This document shows, piece by piece, positions 47,061-58,665 of a stretch of 64,000 nucleotides of DNA. The notes beneath the pieces are model-generated. The model saw only the letters and a list, made by a program, of their open reading frames with translations, did not search any database and was not told the origin of the DNA. Location: NCBI GenBank assembly GCA_016801845.1, contig CM028914.1, positions 743,501 through 807,500 of the forward strand. The letters run 5' to 3'. Made by a program: the position numbers and the translations under genes. The DNA is from Polydactylus sextarius (taxonomy: Eukaryota; Chordata; Actinopteri; Polynemidae). Position 1 is the first letter of the stretch. Each line of letters opens with the position of its first letter.

Positions 47061-47712
47061 ATCAACATTATTATTGTTCATTCATACGATGAAACGACTA
47101 TTTCGTCCCATCGTTGTTGCTCTGATTTCACTGTTGTGACTTTAATCCAGTACGATCTCTGAATTTGCTTGATGTTAATGGGCCCAGTTAATTAGTTGTT
47201 CTTTGGTGTCAGGTTGAGTGCATACTTAATAATACTTATGGTCACTGAAGTGTTGAGAAGACTATAAAGCTTACTGAATCATTATTTTTATGTATATTTT
47301 CACTGTTATGATAATAATCCCAGCAAATAATGTTAATTTCCTTTTTGGGGAGCAGCTTTATAAGTCCTGTCTTTACTGTAGCTGACTGTGTTTGTTATGT
47401 TGTAAACTGCTGAACCTGTATCTTTACCTCTCATCATATTATTAAGGTCCCAGGTCATCACTCAGTGTTATGTCACACAGGATGATGTAGTTTCTATAAA
47501 ACTGAAGGTTTTAATGAGATTTGTAGTTGGAAGAACAATTTCTTTATAGTAGATTTACTGGTAGAGTCATTGTACCGTCATATATGTGCTTATACAAAAT
47601 TATAGCTTTTCCTTGAGATATCAGTGATTCACATTAGTAAATTGCCTGGTGATAATTCTCAGCAGCAGGTTGATTATATCCAACTTGATGCATCTTTTCC
47701 ACCGATGTATGG
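47061..47712. other. Gene-free AT-rich DNA
   Basis: No gene, structured repeat or splice motif pair is seen. Confidence 0.5.
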
Positions 47713-47735
47713 ACACACACACACACACACACACA

Positions 47736-47773
<38 letters not shown>
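47713..47773. repeat. (CA)30 microsatellite
   Basis: About 30 AC units with one CC interruption, the longest dinucleotide tract in the window. Frames over it on both strands are artefacts of the repeat. Confidence 0.97.
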
Positions 47774-47778
<5 letters not shown>

Positions 47779-49740
47779 CCTTTTCTGAATGCCCTCTTCT
47801 TTTTCTACCACTGTGCGTTAGAAGGTCTAAAGGACTCATTTACATATTACACCTCCTCCTTTCACCAGCAGACCCCCTCTGATTTATGATGACCCTAAAA
47901 AAAGCACAAGTGTCAGGGAGTGAAGCCGGCCTGACACATGCAAATTGTTTTGAAGATTTATTGATGAACCTCTGCTTTACACTGTTGTATTTGTAACACA
48001 GTGAAGCTGTTTGACTGCATTGTGAAGCGTCCACCAGTTTCAATCTATTTGAATTTATAAAACTGCACCAAGCACATTTTTGAAACTTCAGTCCTGGATA
48101 ATTTACATTCTTGCTGACTATTTTCTAAATCATACTGCCAGTGTTTGTCTCTAGAAACCGTTGGATTTGAATTTTTCCACCTTTTAAAAATGAACCCAGC
48201 GGCTTATCTCATCTCATTATTGTGTTTTATTAGAAAATACTGTTTCACATCGCCTGTTTCTAACCACTACTCATCATTATTTCCTTTAAACATCACCGCT
48301 TCACCATCCTGCAGCAGCCATGATGTAATCATAACGATCAAGCTTCTATAACCTTAATGAAGTAGTTATCGTAGCCCACAAACCAGCCACGTCTGCTTCC
48401 ATTAGCTTAACTACCTTATTATTATAATGGTCCTCCGGCCACAGTAGGGGGCGCCGTCTCAGGACCAGTGACCTTGGTGGTCACTGACACTTGAGGTAAA
48501 CTGATGATTACATTATTTGTTGAATGTTAACAAAAGTGTTTGTCAGAAAACTTGTTTATAAAACGAAGCGTTGGACATTTGAAGGACAGATACTGAAAAG
48601 TGCTGCCCTAATGTTGTAGAAGTAGTAAGATAATTAAAGAACAGTGTGAATAGAGCATGTGAAGAGGTCATTTCCTTCACTAAAAAGACTGAATATGTTC
48701 AGCTGTCATCTGGAGTGTTCTCAAGTATCTGCTGACTGACAGAGGAGCTGCTATACTACATGATGAATAATGGCACTTTATAAACGCAGCTTAAAAGAAG
48801 AAGAGCAATATTTTTTATTGTTGAAATACACAAAGCTGCTGGAACATGTGAAATCAATCTTAAAAAAGGTGTGTCCTGGAAAGTGCTCAGCAGGAATGTA
48901 AAGTACATGTGATTTGTAGTTAATGGTCTAAAAAATGGAAAATCACCGGCGCGGTCTTTTTCACTTTGTTTATACAGCACACGTCAAGAGTTTAAATCTT
49001 TACAGAGGATGTGCATCGTAAAGAGCCTCTGTCTGTCTGAGAGTCGCTGCTGTTGTATGAGCTACGGTCTTATGCTTCAACTAATAGAGATAAATGATTC
49101 TGGCCAGCGTGGCACCCAAAGGCTAAAGGAAATCGGTCGTCGGTAAACACAGTGGAGCAGCTCTGCACTTCATGAAACCGGTCGCTCCACATCCAGCTCC
49201 GTTTGTCACCTCAGACTTCATTTGTGTTTGTTTTTTTCAGAGGTACATATGATTTTCAACAAACTGCCACAACATGAGCTCTGTGTTTTATTTACAGTGG
49301 TTACCACATGTCATTCTCCTCTATGACATGACCTATAAACAACCTGTGGTAAAAGAGCCACAAACAGACTTTGGGATTATGGAAAGTCAACAGTCGTGTT
49401 GGAGAACATGTTGCCACCAAAGAAAGATGGTTAAAAAATAGCACTGTGCTCTTTTAGTCTCCGTTTCATGTGTTTGTCTTGTTGTCTTGACTGTTGTGAC
49501 CAGTTCTCTTTTTGTTTTTCTCAACTCACGTTGGATCCTGTGGTTCTGGATAACAGACACTTGACTTTTTATAATTCCTTAATGAAAATACTCCACTGAG
49601 TTTTATAAATGTCTTCAGTCTTCATCATAAAACATCTTCCTCTTCACTGAAGAAGGTGACGACCTGAATCACTACTTAGTCTCTGATTAAAACCTTCTGA
49701 GTCTCTGTGATTCATGTGTTCATATAAAACTTTGTAATTT
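47774..49740. other. Gene-free DNA
   Basis: No gene is recognisable. An octamer ATGCAAAT lies at 47,938-47,945 followed by TGTTTTG. Sequence at 49,010-49,160 is repeat-free and enhancer-like. The rest is unremarkable. Confidence 0.45.
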
Positions 49741-49751
49741 CATTAATATTC

Positions 49752-49825
49752 TGTCTTTTCTCTCTCTCTTCTTACCCATGTGGTGACCTGAAACGCCTCG
49801 TCTCATCTGTCACATGAAGGTAAGA
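49752..49825 (+). promoter_or_regulatory. Weaker juxtaposed acceptor/donor motif
   Basis: A CT-rich tract (49,752-49,777), a branch-type ACCTGAAAC and a second pyrimidine-rich stretch precede CATGAAG (AG at 49,818-49,819), which abuts GTAAGA (49,820-49,825). No other AG lies between the tract and 49,818. The donor is good; the acceptor has a poorly placed tract. It could also end a normal exon, but no acceptor is visible upstream. Confidence 0.22.
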
Positions 49826-51352
49826 GAACTTTTATTACTTATGAACCAAAAACAACACATTTGTCTTCGTTCACAGCTCCGATGACTCTGTGAGTCTGTT
49901 GGACTTTAGTGAATATTAGAGTCTCGTCTGAGGGAAAAGATTTTTGTTTCTGGTCCCAGATCAGTCTCTAACCCTTTTCACACATGTTCAGACTTTTCAG
50001 ACATTTTACTGTGATTCAGCTTTGGACTCAAACTTCCAACAACAATGTACCTAAAGCGTCTTCATCCTGCAGCTCTGTGGGAATTTGTGTTCAAAGAAGC
50101 TTCTCATTTTAAGCTCTTCTCACTTCTCTCATCCTCAGCAAAATGCCACAATTTAACTGTGAAACATGGCGAGCAGATGTCTTTTTTTTTAACTTTTAAT
50201 CTTTGACTGATTAAGAGTGTCTGCATGAACAGTAGAAAGATTCAAACCTTTTTACTCTTTGATGTCTCATGTTTGTTGTGTTTCCAAGGAAGATTGAGCA
50301 AAATCACTTTGAAAATACATGATTGCTTTATTAAAAAAACCAATCGGTGCTCACGTCACAGCTTTGAATGTCATAAAAAAAAGAAAAGACAAACAGAAAA
50401 ATGGCATCGCTCCTATTCAGAGTTGCAGCTCAAGAGACTGAGAAACACATCACACCCACACTGCTGGAATCAGCCAGACTCAGTCTTCCCACTGAATGTC
50501 ATAACGCTGCGTAGAAATCAAATGAAAAGGTGCTTTTCTAACTAATGTGGCTTTTCATGGAGCATATTCACCGCAGTATAAAACAGGAGCCTTATCTGGA
50601 GTCATATTCAGTCTAAATAGGTGATTTAAAATGTGCTCTGAAATGTCCTTGGATAGATTCATGTTTGTTGAAGAGTAAAAAAAAAAACCTTCTGCACATG
50701 AGCAGTAAAGAATAGATTTACAAATTCTATGACGTCCAGTTCAACTTTGTGCCAAAACACTTCAAAATGTCAGCTTTGCAAGTTTGTAATTGTTGGATCT
50801 ATTACTGCTGATTACGACCTGAACGCTTTAAAAGGCCTCGTATGTTACAGTTTTGTCAGAGTTCAATAAATGTTCAGATAGATACTGATCTCTTTTTACT
50901 GTTTCAGTTGAAATTTCTACGAGGTTTATTTTAGGACGAGTCTTCAGGTTCATAGAAGAGAAAAGTAAAGAGGCATGTGTTGGTGTGAGTGCACACATGG
51001 CCTCATATGACCCAGTTGTTTGTCCTCCTTTCCAACTCTCAGAAGGTTAGATTGAAATTCAGGTTAGGTTTTCTTTTGGCTAAAGGCGAGTGAGGATTCA
51101 GGATTCATTGTCTCTCACCCAACAACCCGTGGTTCACGCAGGGCAAGGCCGCGGCTGGTTTAATAATGTTTCAACACACACCAGGTTACCAAGCAGGAAT
51201 GTGTTACATTACAGTATCCACCTCTGTCAGAAACACCAGAAATACCACAGTTTTTATTTCATTTCTCTTATTTTGCAGTCGTCAGTGTTTCAGAATCATC
51301 AGATAATGTTCTGGTTTAATGAATCTCCTCTGTGTGAAACTGCAGACAGGCC
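49826..51352. other. Gene-free DNA
   Basis: No gene is recognisable. A 106-codon plus-strand frame (50,225-50,545) is lysine-rich from A-rich sequence and has no domain. Confidence 0.5.
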
Positions 51353-51384
51353 GTGTGTGTGTGTGTGTGTGTTTGTGTGTGTGA
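51353..51384. repeat. (GT)n microsatellite
   Basis: About 16 GT units with one TTT interruption. It lies within overlapping open frames on both strands. Confidence 0.95.
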
Positions 51385-51419
51385 GTTTAGGCAAAAGAAA
51401 GTCAATGACTAGCAAGGTT

Positions 51420-51790
51420 GTGTGTCTCTGTCTGCAAGGAGACGATGAGGACGAAGAGAGCAGGTTAGAGGACATGTTCAATGCAAATATCTCTCCACCC
51501 GTCTCCGCCGCTGTAGCTGATATAATAGGCTGGATTCTGTTTGACATGGATGAGTAGTACGCTCGCTGCCTCTGCCTTTGTCTTCCTGTCTCTGAATATA
51601 TTTCACAGCTGTCCAACGGGGCTGAGGGGAACTTTCTGCAAATATTAGCAGTCTCTAGCTGTGTCTTTGTGGCAAACGCCTCGAAAACCACAGAGGCTGA
51701 GAGGACAAGATAGAAATGCAGCGTCCCAGGACTAGCTAACACAGATCTGGTAAAGAGAGGAGGAGGCTGAATTAATGCCAGATTCATGTC
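51420..51790. other. Overlapping open frames, enhancer-like or cryptic exon
   Basis: The minus strand has the longest ATG-started frame in the window (162 codons, 51,299-51,787), which runs through the GT microsatellite. The plus strand has an opposing 155-codon frame starting at GTG. On plus, TCTGTCTGCAAG (AG at 51,438-51,439) could start a terminal exon of 39 codons ending at TAG 51,555-51,557, acidic at first then hydrophobic. I recognise no family in either. An octamer ATGCAAAT sits at 51,481-51,488. A non-coding element is the simplest reading. Confidence 0.25.
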
Positions 51791-53569
51791 ACAGTGAAGG
51801 AGTGGAACAGAACAAATTTTATGCTGATCACTTAGAAAGATTCAAGTGTTTCTGTTGTTCAGATTCATTCAGGCGCTGAACAGATGCAGCTGATTTAAAT
51901 CCAACATCACACGACCTCATGGTTACATCCGTGTTTCTTATCAACATGTCAGAGTCACGTTTCCTCTTCACGTCACGTAAAACTGAGGTAGTGAAGTCAA
52001 AGTCTGGTCCGTTCTCGTCCTCGTTCCTGGTTCAGATCTTCAGTCTTCAGACACATTTTTATTATTATCGTTTCTCTGAATTGACCAATGATACAGAAGC
52101 ACTCACCGTCCCAAACTATGTAGTTTGGGTTTTGTTTTGATGGAAAATATTGTCACTAATAGAAACAATGATACAAAAGAGAAGAACACTTCACAACTCC
52201 CTCAAGGAAACAAAGAAAAAAACTCAAGTTTTCAAGGTGAAATTTTAGTTTGAGATGTTTTAAATGTTTTCTTTTATTGAGAAACTTTCATTTTCTGGAG
52301 ATGCTGAACCTTGATACAAAGCTTGCTGAGAAATATGCACAAATAAACTCTCCATCTTATGAAATAACTTAAATGAATGAGTGGAGTAAACAAACCATCA
52401 GACATTTTGTCAACTGAACAAGTCATTATCAGTCTGAGCTAATTATCTACTCACGCTTTCATTTATTTATTGTAACATCTTGAGCTTTTTCCCACATGAA
52501 GTCTGTCTTTTAAGCAATCACAGATTAAGATCATTCATTTATCAGGACTTATTTTCACTAAAAACTGTTGTTGGCACAACATTAGCTTTTATTTTAAAAG
52601 CAGAAATATTCAGTTTTCAAGGCTCAGTGACCTGAAGTTGTTATTTATGCCAAAGAAAATAAGCCTGTGCAGTTTTTAGATTAAACAACTGATAAGAGGA
52701 AATCTTGCTTCTCAAACTTTGTTCAGTTTCAGTCGAACTGAGAGAAATTAAAAACACCAACAGCAGAGCGTCGGGGAAACGTTTCCTATTTTTTATTACA
52801 TCAAATATTTACAGATGATGCTCCAGGCTTTTTAATGTAATCACAAATTAAAAAGTAAAAATACAAAATCCTGTAAAAGATGCGATTGAAGTAAAGTATT
52901 TTAAAGTAAAGTATTTTCTTTGCCGTCGAACACTCACACTGACCTCAGGTTGCACCTTCGTGAACTGTGGAGGAAAATGTTTTATACCTTCGCTTGAAGG
53001 GAGGAATCAAGGTAATGAGGCAGGACATTACACTCCTTGTTTCATAGTAGCTGCAAATTAATTTCATTTTTATTACATCTTCACATTTCTCCTCCTTACT
53101 TTAAAGTGAAAAGTCTACATATGCTTGTAATTTAATGTGCTGCAGGCTCCAAAACATCCTCTGAGTTTATGATATAGACCAGACACAGCGTAGTTTTTTA
53201 TGAAGACCAGATATTATTTAGATTCTTTTATAAAAATCATTTCAAACTTCCTCAGTCAGACTTTTCATTTAAATAGATTGGCTCCATATGTTCACGTTTC
53301 TTCCTGTAATGAAGTGAACCACATTCTCTTTAAGTACTCTTGGTTACCGCTCTGCACTAGTGAAGGCCGTCGAATTTTCACCTAAATGACGAAACACTGT
53401 TCCAGCCTGAAAAACAACCTGAATCTGCACAGTTTGAAAAATGCAAACAGGAACAAATGTATTGAAATGAGAATCAGCAAAACATATCGATCCCTGCAGG
53501 AGGTTGAAAGAGGAGGTCAAATAAAACAGCTGTAATAATAAATAGACAGTAAGTGAATGGAAACGTGTA
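51791..53569. other. Gene-free AT-rich DNA
   Basis: No gene is recognisable. A near-palindrome with 9-bp arms, CCCAAACTA and TAGTTTGGG around TG, lies at 52,110-52,129. A tandem AAAGTATTTT/AAAGTA duplication lies near 52,890-52,918. Confidence 0.5.
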
Positions 53570-53880
53570 GAAATACGTGACTATCTGGTGTGTGCAGCTT
53601 TCACCACCCAGTGACTCTGCAGAGTCTCTGCCCAGTGAGAGCTGGTTGAATGCATTAGACGACAGAGTGGAGCGAGAGAACGGCACAAAAGACGGCTGTA
53701 ATGCAATAAGAATGAATAAAGGGCTTTTTAATGAGGAGGCCCCCCTTTCCGCTGACGCTCCCTCTGCCAATCCAATTGTGTCATTATTGTGAGAGGGAAG
53801 TAAGAGCAGCAGCGCCATGAAACTGGGTTTACTGGAGACGCAGGTTAACCAGGTCAAAGCGCAATCAAATCATGTGTCCA
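53570..53880. promoter_or_regulatory. Candidate conserved non-coding element
   Basis: About 310 bp, repeat-free, with AATGCAATAAG and TGTCATTATTGTGAG words. Frames are open on both strands over the same bases (53,474-53,857 minus, 53,577-53,792 plus), which argues against either being coding. Confidence 0.3.
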
Positions 53881-56384
53881 GGGGACATCTGATATGGTTT
53901 TACTTCATGTTTCTCTGCACAGCTTCATCTTCATATGTACTTTGACTGGTCCAGGTGGATCAGAGGAGATGCTGCATGTTTATAACACAACTGATACACA
54001 ATCTTTATTAATACTCATTAATATTCAAGAACTTCAGAGCAGTTGAAGTTTCGTGTTTCGTGTCTGAAGCTGAACTTGTGAACATTGCAGCTTTAAAGAA
54101 GCTGTGGTGAAGAGTTGAGCTGGATGAAAGTAATGTGTGACGACATCTGTCAAACAAGAAGAAAACACATCAAATCTTTCTCTTTTATGTCTCTTTATCT
54201 CTCAGAAGAAGAAAAAAAATCATGTGTGAACTCACAGGACTAAAGTTGTTTAACACTAGTTTAAAATATTCCAGTATTTTCCATCTTTTTCTCTTTTGTA
54301 TCAGATCTGGGAGGAAAACCTCTGTGTGTGTTCTTGTATTAAGACCGTGTGTCAGTTTAAGAGGAAACACTAGTGAGGACGATGTTGTGAATTAGTGTCT
54401 TGGATCAGTCTCCTTCTGTCTGATTAGATTGGTTGTAATGTTCTTTGCAGCCTTCAGGGGTCTCACTTTCTCACTTTCTTGTCTTAATTCATTTACATTA
54501 TATTGACAATGAAATGAAACTGGTGCTCAGGACGTCTTCAGTTACGTTAGAGTCTTTTCTAGTCAGCGTCTGATTATCTTCTGGTTAATTAAAGTTTTGT
54601 ATTTGTCAGTGGTAGTTTTCTTTAGTTGAGTTTCACCTTTGCTGCAGTGAAGACCTGTGTATTCAGCTCACATGCAGCGGTTACCTCAGTTCATCTGTGG
54701 TGCACACGGAGGACTGGAGCTTTTGATTTGTCAGACGCAGCTGCAGGGCATGGACACCGTTCAACCAGATTGAGTTATCAGCCGTTTTGACCGTGTTGGA
54801 GCTGTGTGAGTCGTGCTATCGCAGGTCAACCCTGAGTGTGAACTTGTGCATCTGTACCTGTCTGTGGTCGTCACTGGATATTCTGCAGCTCTAAATGGGA
54901 ACGGGCTGTGGAGCAAACAGGTTTTTACTTATCAGATGATTGTTGTGTGTCTGTGCTGAGAGTTGTTACTGACTGGGGTTAAATCCCAACACACCAGGTT
55001 CTGGGCAACTTCCTCAGCTGTACTCATAGTACTGTTCAGTCAGTTTGACCAAATTACTTGAGTCTCCATTTTATTCTATGTAGTTCAAGTATTTCATGAA
55101 GTTTGACAAAATTAGGTCAAATCCCTACGGTGTTGTCGCTAACGTTCAGGACGTCGGTGTAACTGTCATTCAGGTTTTCATCCACATGAAACTAATACTG
55201 TGTTTAATTCTGTGTTTTGGAATAACAGAGTTCATATATGCGAGATAAATGAAAAGACGCGTCTTTAAACAGGAACATATTAGATTTTAAAAGTAGGGCA
55301 GGTTTGTGTCCTTGAAAAATGGATGACGCTGCTGTAAAGTGGATCTATTCACTGTATGAGCAGATTTATTGCAGTTGTGGTAAATGATTTTGGCCGACAA
55401 CCAGAATAAATTAAACTGTGTAAGTATCCCACATAGCAAGGTATCTGATTTACAGTATGTAGCTCGAAAGCAGATATTGTTTATCATTGCTTCCCCTGTG
55501 AGCTAATCGCTCCCGGTGGATGAGACTTCTGGACTCATAAACAGAAGATATAAACAGTAAAAATTGATCTGACTCTTGTTTATGTATCTATCTCCTATTA
55601 AGGCTTTGTTTTTGCAGCCTTCATGTACTCAGGCTTTACTTGGAGACATTGTTGAAGGATTTTCCTTCCCAGAGTGAGTTTTGCATTCAAATAAAAATCC
55701 TTTCTGAGCTCCTTCAAAGGTCAGCTGGTGCTTTGATGCTGTTTGACAGCATCGTGCACAAATAACCTCCACCTGTCCCGAGCAAGCCCCTCTGACATTT
55801 TCCTCAAGCAACCATGATGGATTGTCTTCGAAAACAAAATGCATGAGCACATCATTTCTCTGGGAACGTGTGTCCACGTCAAGCTGCCGTCTGTGGAAAC
55901 ACGGAGCTGATGTTACGGATGAAAAGTTCCCTCCGTGTTTCTTAAAGTCAACACTGACATCATCATAGTTGTTCTTCAAACGCGTGAGAAAACTTCACGT
56001 TCAACTTTTCTGCATCGTATTTTTTAAATCACAGCGTGATGGTTTCTCTGCGACATTTAAACCGACACAACCTTCGCTGTAACTTCAGGAAGCGTTTTTG
56101 GCTGCGGCGGCTGTGACTTCACCCACTGGGCAGATTTTTTTTGAAGTTTGGTTTTTGTTGCTCGTCCTCGTTCAGCCGAAGCTAATGAGGCTTCAGCAGC
56201 CTGAGTGAGACAAATGAAGTGGTTATCTCCGTCCTGGCAGGCACATGTAGCTTTATTGCCAGTGTTGTGCTCACACATTCTCTATCATTTACCAGGAGAA
56301 AAAGAAAAGAGAGAGAGAGAAGTGATGATGAGCTGAATGTGACTGAGACACTTCATTTACAACCTGTGGAATTTCTCCAACAAG
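53881..56384. other. Gene-free DNA
   Basis: No gene is recognisable in about 2.5 kb. A TCTCACTT tandem duplication lies near 54,462-54,479, and a (GA)7 run at 56,307-56,321. Sequence at 55,480-55,980 is repeat-free and may include a conserved non-coding stretch. Confidence 0.45.
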
Positions 56385-56400
56385 TTTTTTTTTTTTTTTT
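56385..56400. repeat. T homopolymer, 16 nt
   Basis: An uninterrupted T run followed by AAATAAAACA. Confidence 0.9.
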
Positions 56401-56455
56401 AAATAAAACATTTTCAAAGCACATTTTTAGAATATTTAACATTGTTTAGACTCAC

Positions 56456-56489
56456 CTTCACGATGAACAACAGTTTTCTTCCTCCTCAG
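56456..56489 (-). other. Candidate 34-nt exon (minus), strand-ambiguous
   Basis: On the minus strand, a branch-type CTGAC and TGTTTCTGTTGTAG (acceptor at 56,490-56,491) precede 34 nt ending GAAG at a perfect GTGAGT donor (56,450-56,455). One frame is open and strongly basic (LRRKKTVVHRE then a split codon). The length is not a multiple of three. The same bases on the plus strand form a strong acceptor, TTTTCTTCCTCCTCAG, ending at 56,489, so which strand is used, if any, is unclear. Confidence 0.25.
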
Positions 56490-57427
56490 CTACAACAGAA
56501 ACAACACGTCAGTCGATAACAAACATGACAAACACGTTCACTCTGGATCCAGAAGAATCTGGACGTTATCTACTGATTTCCTCTTGAGAAGATTTTAATG
56601 GACTTTACAACATTAGACACATTGAAACCTGCAGTTTCTCTACTTGTTTGTGTGTGTGTTGAACAACAGTTAGTTTTCACTGGATCCATTCAACCAACAT
56701 GTATATTTAAAAAAACACCCAGGACCATTTCTCCAGCAGCAGCTGTTAGCTCCATCTTTCTAGACAGAGTTGAGATTTATGAAGTTTTAAATTGAACATT
56801 TGTTGTTGCTGTTCTGGATAAAACATCTGAAAAACGAATCTGTCACTTTATTTCTGCCACCGTCGTCCTCTGTGATGTTCTCTAATTTGGTGTGTTGCTC
56901 CTGGTCCTTTGATTTCCTTTGTAAATGAATTGCATATATAAGTGCTGCATGCAGCGTTTAGTTGCAGAGCCTCAGCAGCTCAGCCCTGTTACCTGTGACA
57001 AGCTAGAAGAGAAAAAACAATTTGGACAGACTGAAATCATTATTCTCCAGTGAGAACCACATCTGAGAGCCCCGGCCTGTTTTGCCTTTCTTTTCTATAC
57101 AGTATTTTTTCACTTCACCTTACATTTCCTCCCTCTTCTCTTTGATTGCTTCGTTTTCCTTCTGTCTCTTTGTTCTCACCGTCTTCTTCTAAACTCTGTG
57201 ATGTGCTGTTCTTTCTCCCTCTCCACTTCTCTGTCCCTCGTTTCCTCTCTCTGGGGGAGTTTTGGATCACAGAGGCGTTTTGGTGCCAGGCTGCGACAAT
57301 ACTTCACGTTAATAAAAAGAATGGTTGGAAGCGCAGTGGGAGCAGCACAGCTAGTGCTTTTTTCCAGCTAGTTTGCCATGACTCGGTTTTGTTGTGGTGG
57401 GAAAGAGTCCATATCTTTTTCAGAACC

Positions 57428-57431
<4 letters not shown>
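56490..57431. other. Gene-free DNA
   Basis: No gene is recognisable. Pyrimidine-rich sequence at 57,080-57,250 gives a hydrophobic and serine-rich plus-strand frame (57,146-57,574) that ends in a poly-serine run encoded by the next repeat. It has no domain. Confidence 0.45.
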
Positions 57432-57474
<43 letters not shown>

Positions 57475-57491
57475 GTCATCATCATCATCAG
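57432..57491. repeat. (CAT)20 microsatellite
   Basis: About 20 trinucleotide units with one CGT interruption at about 57,474. On plus it reads as a poly-serine run in one frame, but that frame is not a supported gene. Confidence 0.97.
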
Positions 57492-58249
57492 AGGCAGCAC
57501 TTTGTGGTTACACTGGTTACACTAATATTGTAGCTGCTGTGGATTTATTTCTGAACCTTCTGGTATTTTCATGACTATAGTGAAAATGATGTAAACATAA
57601 AATTGGAAACGGAGTCAAACAAATTGACAAAGTGTCCTCGAGCAGCCTTCGTTTCATCCCTCCCTCCATCCAACCCACCGTGTCTGTTAAATTCAGTTTA
57701 TCATGGATCCAACAGAACATTTACACACATGTTTATATTCACATGTTCATATCTTTGGACTGAAACTGAAGAAACCAGCTGAGGTTTGAAGTCAGCTGGT
57801 TCCTGCTGTGAACCACCACGTCGATGATACTTCTTCAATCAGAGCACATTTACATAATATGATGCTAAGATTGATTTCACCATATTTCTGCAAACCGAAG
57901 GTAAATGTAGTTGTAATAACATATCATCTAACACAAGTGCACTCACAGTGGAAGTTCAACAATTCTGTTCATTCTATTAGAAAATATTTCTGGTCCAGCA
58001 TCAGCAGCACATTGAATCTCTAAAGTTTCTTCTGTTTGTTGCTTAAATATTAGTTTTATTATTATTATTATTATTGTTAATAATAAAACTGTGATGTCAG
58101 ACCTTTGTAATAAACTAAAAGACATTAATGAGAAACAACACATCAGTCTGTTCTCACCCTGACGACGTTACTGTCGTTCATCCAGACATTCGTCTTTATT
58201 TCTTCCTTCTCGTCAAACTACAAACAAACAGCCGCTTGTCAGAATGTCG

Positions 58250-58250
<1 letters not shown>
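57492..58250. other. Gene-free DNA
   Basis: No gene is recognisable. A (TTA)6 run lies at about 58,057-58,075 followed by a complementary TTAATAATAA, so the pair can form a short AT hairpin. Confidence 0.5.
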
Positions 58251-58301
<51 letters not shown>

Positions 58302-58302
58302 G
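58251..58302. repeat. (TG)n microsatellite
   Basis: About 26 TG units ending with one GCG interruption. It is one of two TG tracts within 300 bp. Confidence 0.97.
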
Positions 58303-58494
58303 GAGGTTAAAAAACCATCTGGTCATTATTTTAAATGATTAGCTGTGAGGAAAAACCTGCTGGTCGTCGTCATTCTCTGAAATCAGCAGCAGCACCAGGA
58401 CATATTGTTATTCACCCAGTGTGTTGAGCTGCTGAAGGCGTCGTCATAGCAACCAGTAGATCTGTTGTTGCCGATGTTTATTGAGACCAATCTG

Positions 58495-58496
<2 letters not shown>

Positions 58497-58528
<32 letters not shown>
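58497..58528. repeat. (TG)16 microsatellite
   Basis: A perfect tract followed by CAAG and GTGAGG (58,529-58,538). The result mimics an acceptor abutting a donor but without a pyrimidine tract. Confidence 0.95.
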
Positions 58529-58529
<1 letters not shown>

Positions 58530-58647
58530 AAGGTGAGGCCAGTGTCTAATTGTCGGAGCTGCTGACCTCAGGGGCTTGTCATCTGAACCGCTGATGACAC
58601 AGTGAATAACAACAACATCACATCTCTTTTCTCTTCTTTTCTCCTCG

Positions 58648-58665
58648 TTTTTTTTTTTTTTTTTT
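58648..58665. repeat. T homopolymer, 18 nt
   Basis: An uninterrupted T run in a CT-rich stretch (58,621-58,670) ending TTCTTCAG, an acceptor-like end without a downstream donor. Confidence 0.9.

Noticed and set aside
13023..51488. Perfect octamer words ATGCAAAT/ATTTGCAT at 13,023, 14,635, 40,187, 41,609, 47,938 and 51,481
   Set aside because: By base composition about three to four are expected on both strands in 64 kb, so six is not a clear excess. They are mentioned only where they fall inside other candidate blocks.
51299..51787. 162-codon ATG-started minus-strand frame and opposing 155-codon plus-strand frame
   Set aside because: Both run through the GT microsatellite, both occupy the same bases on opposite strands, and neither has a recognisable domain.
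52110..52129. CCCAAACTA-TG-TAGTTTGGG near-palindrome as a functional site
   Set aside because: The arms are only 9 bp, the flanks show nothing related, and a match of this size is not rare in 64 kb.
57146..57574. 142-codon plus-strand frame with a poly-serine tail
   Set aside because: The serine run is the (CAT)n microsatellite read in one frame, and the rest is pyrimidine-rich low-complexity sequence.
58529..58538. CAAG/GTGAGG after a TG tract as a recursive splice site
   Set aside because: There is no pyrimidine tract or branch-type motif; the acceptor side is only the end of a TG microsatellite.
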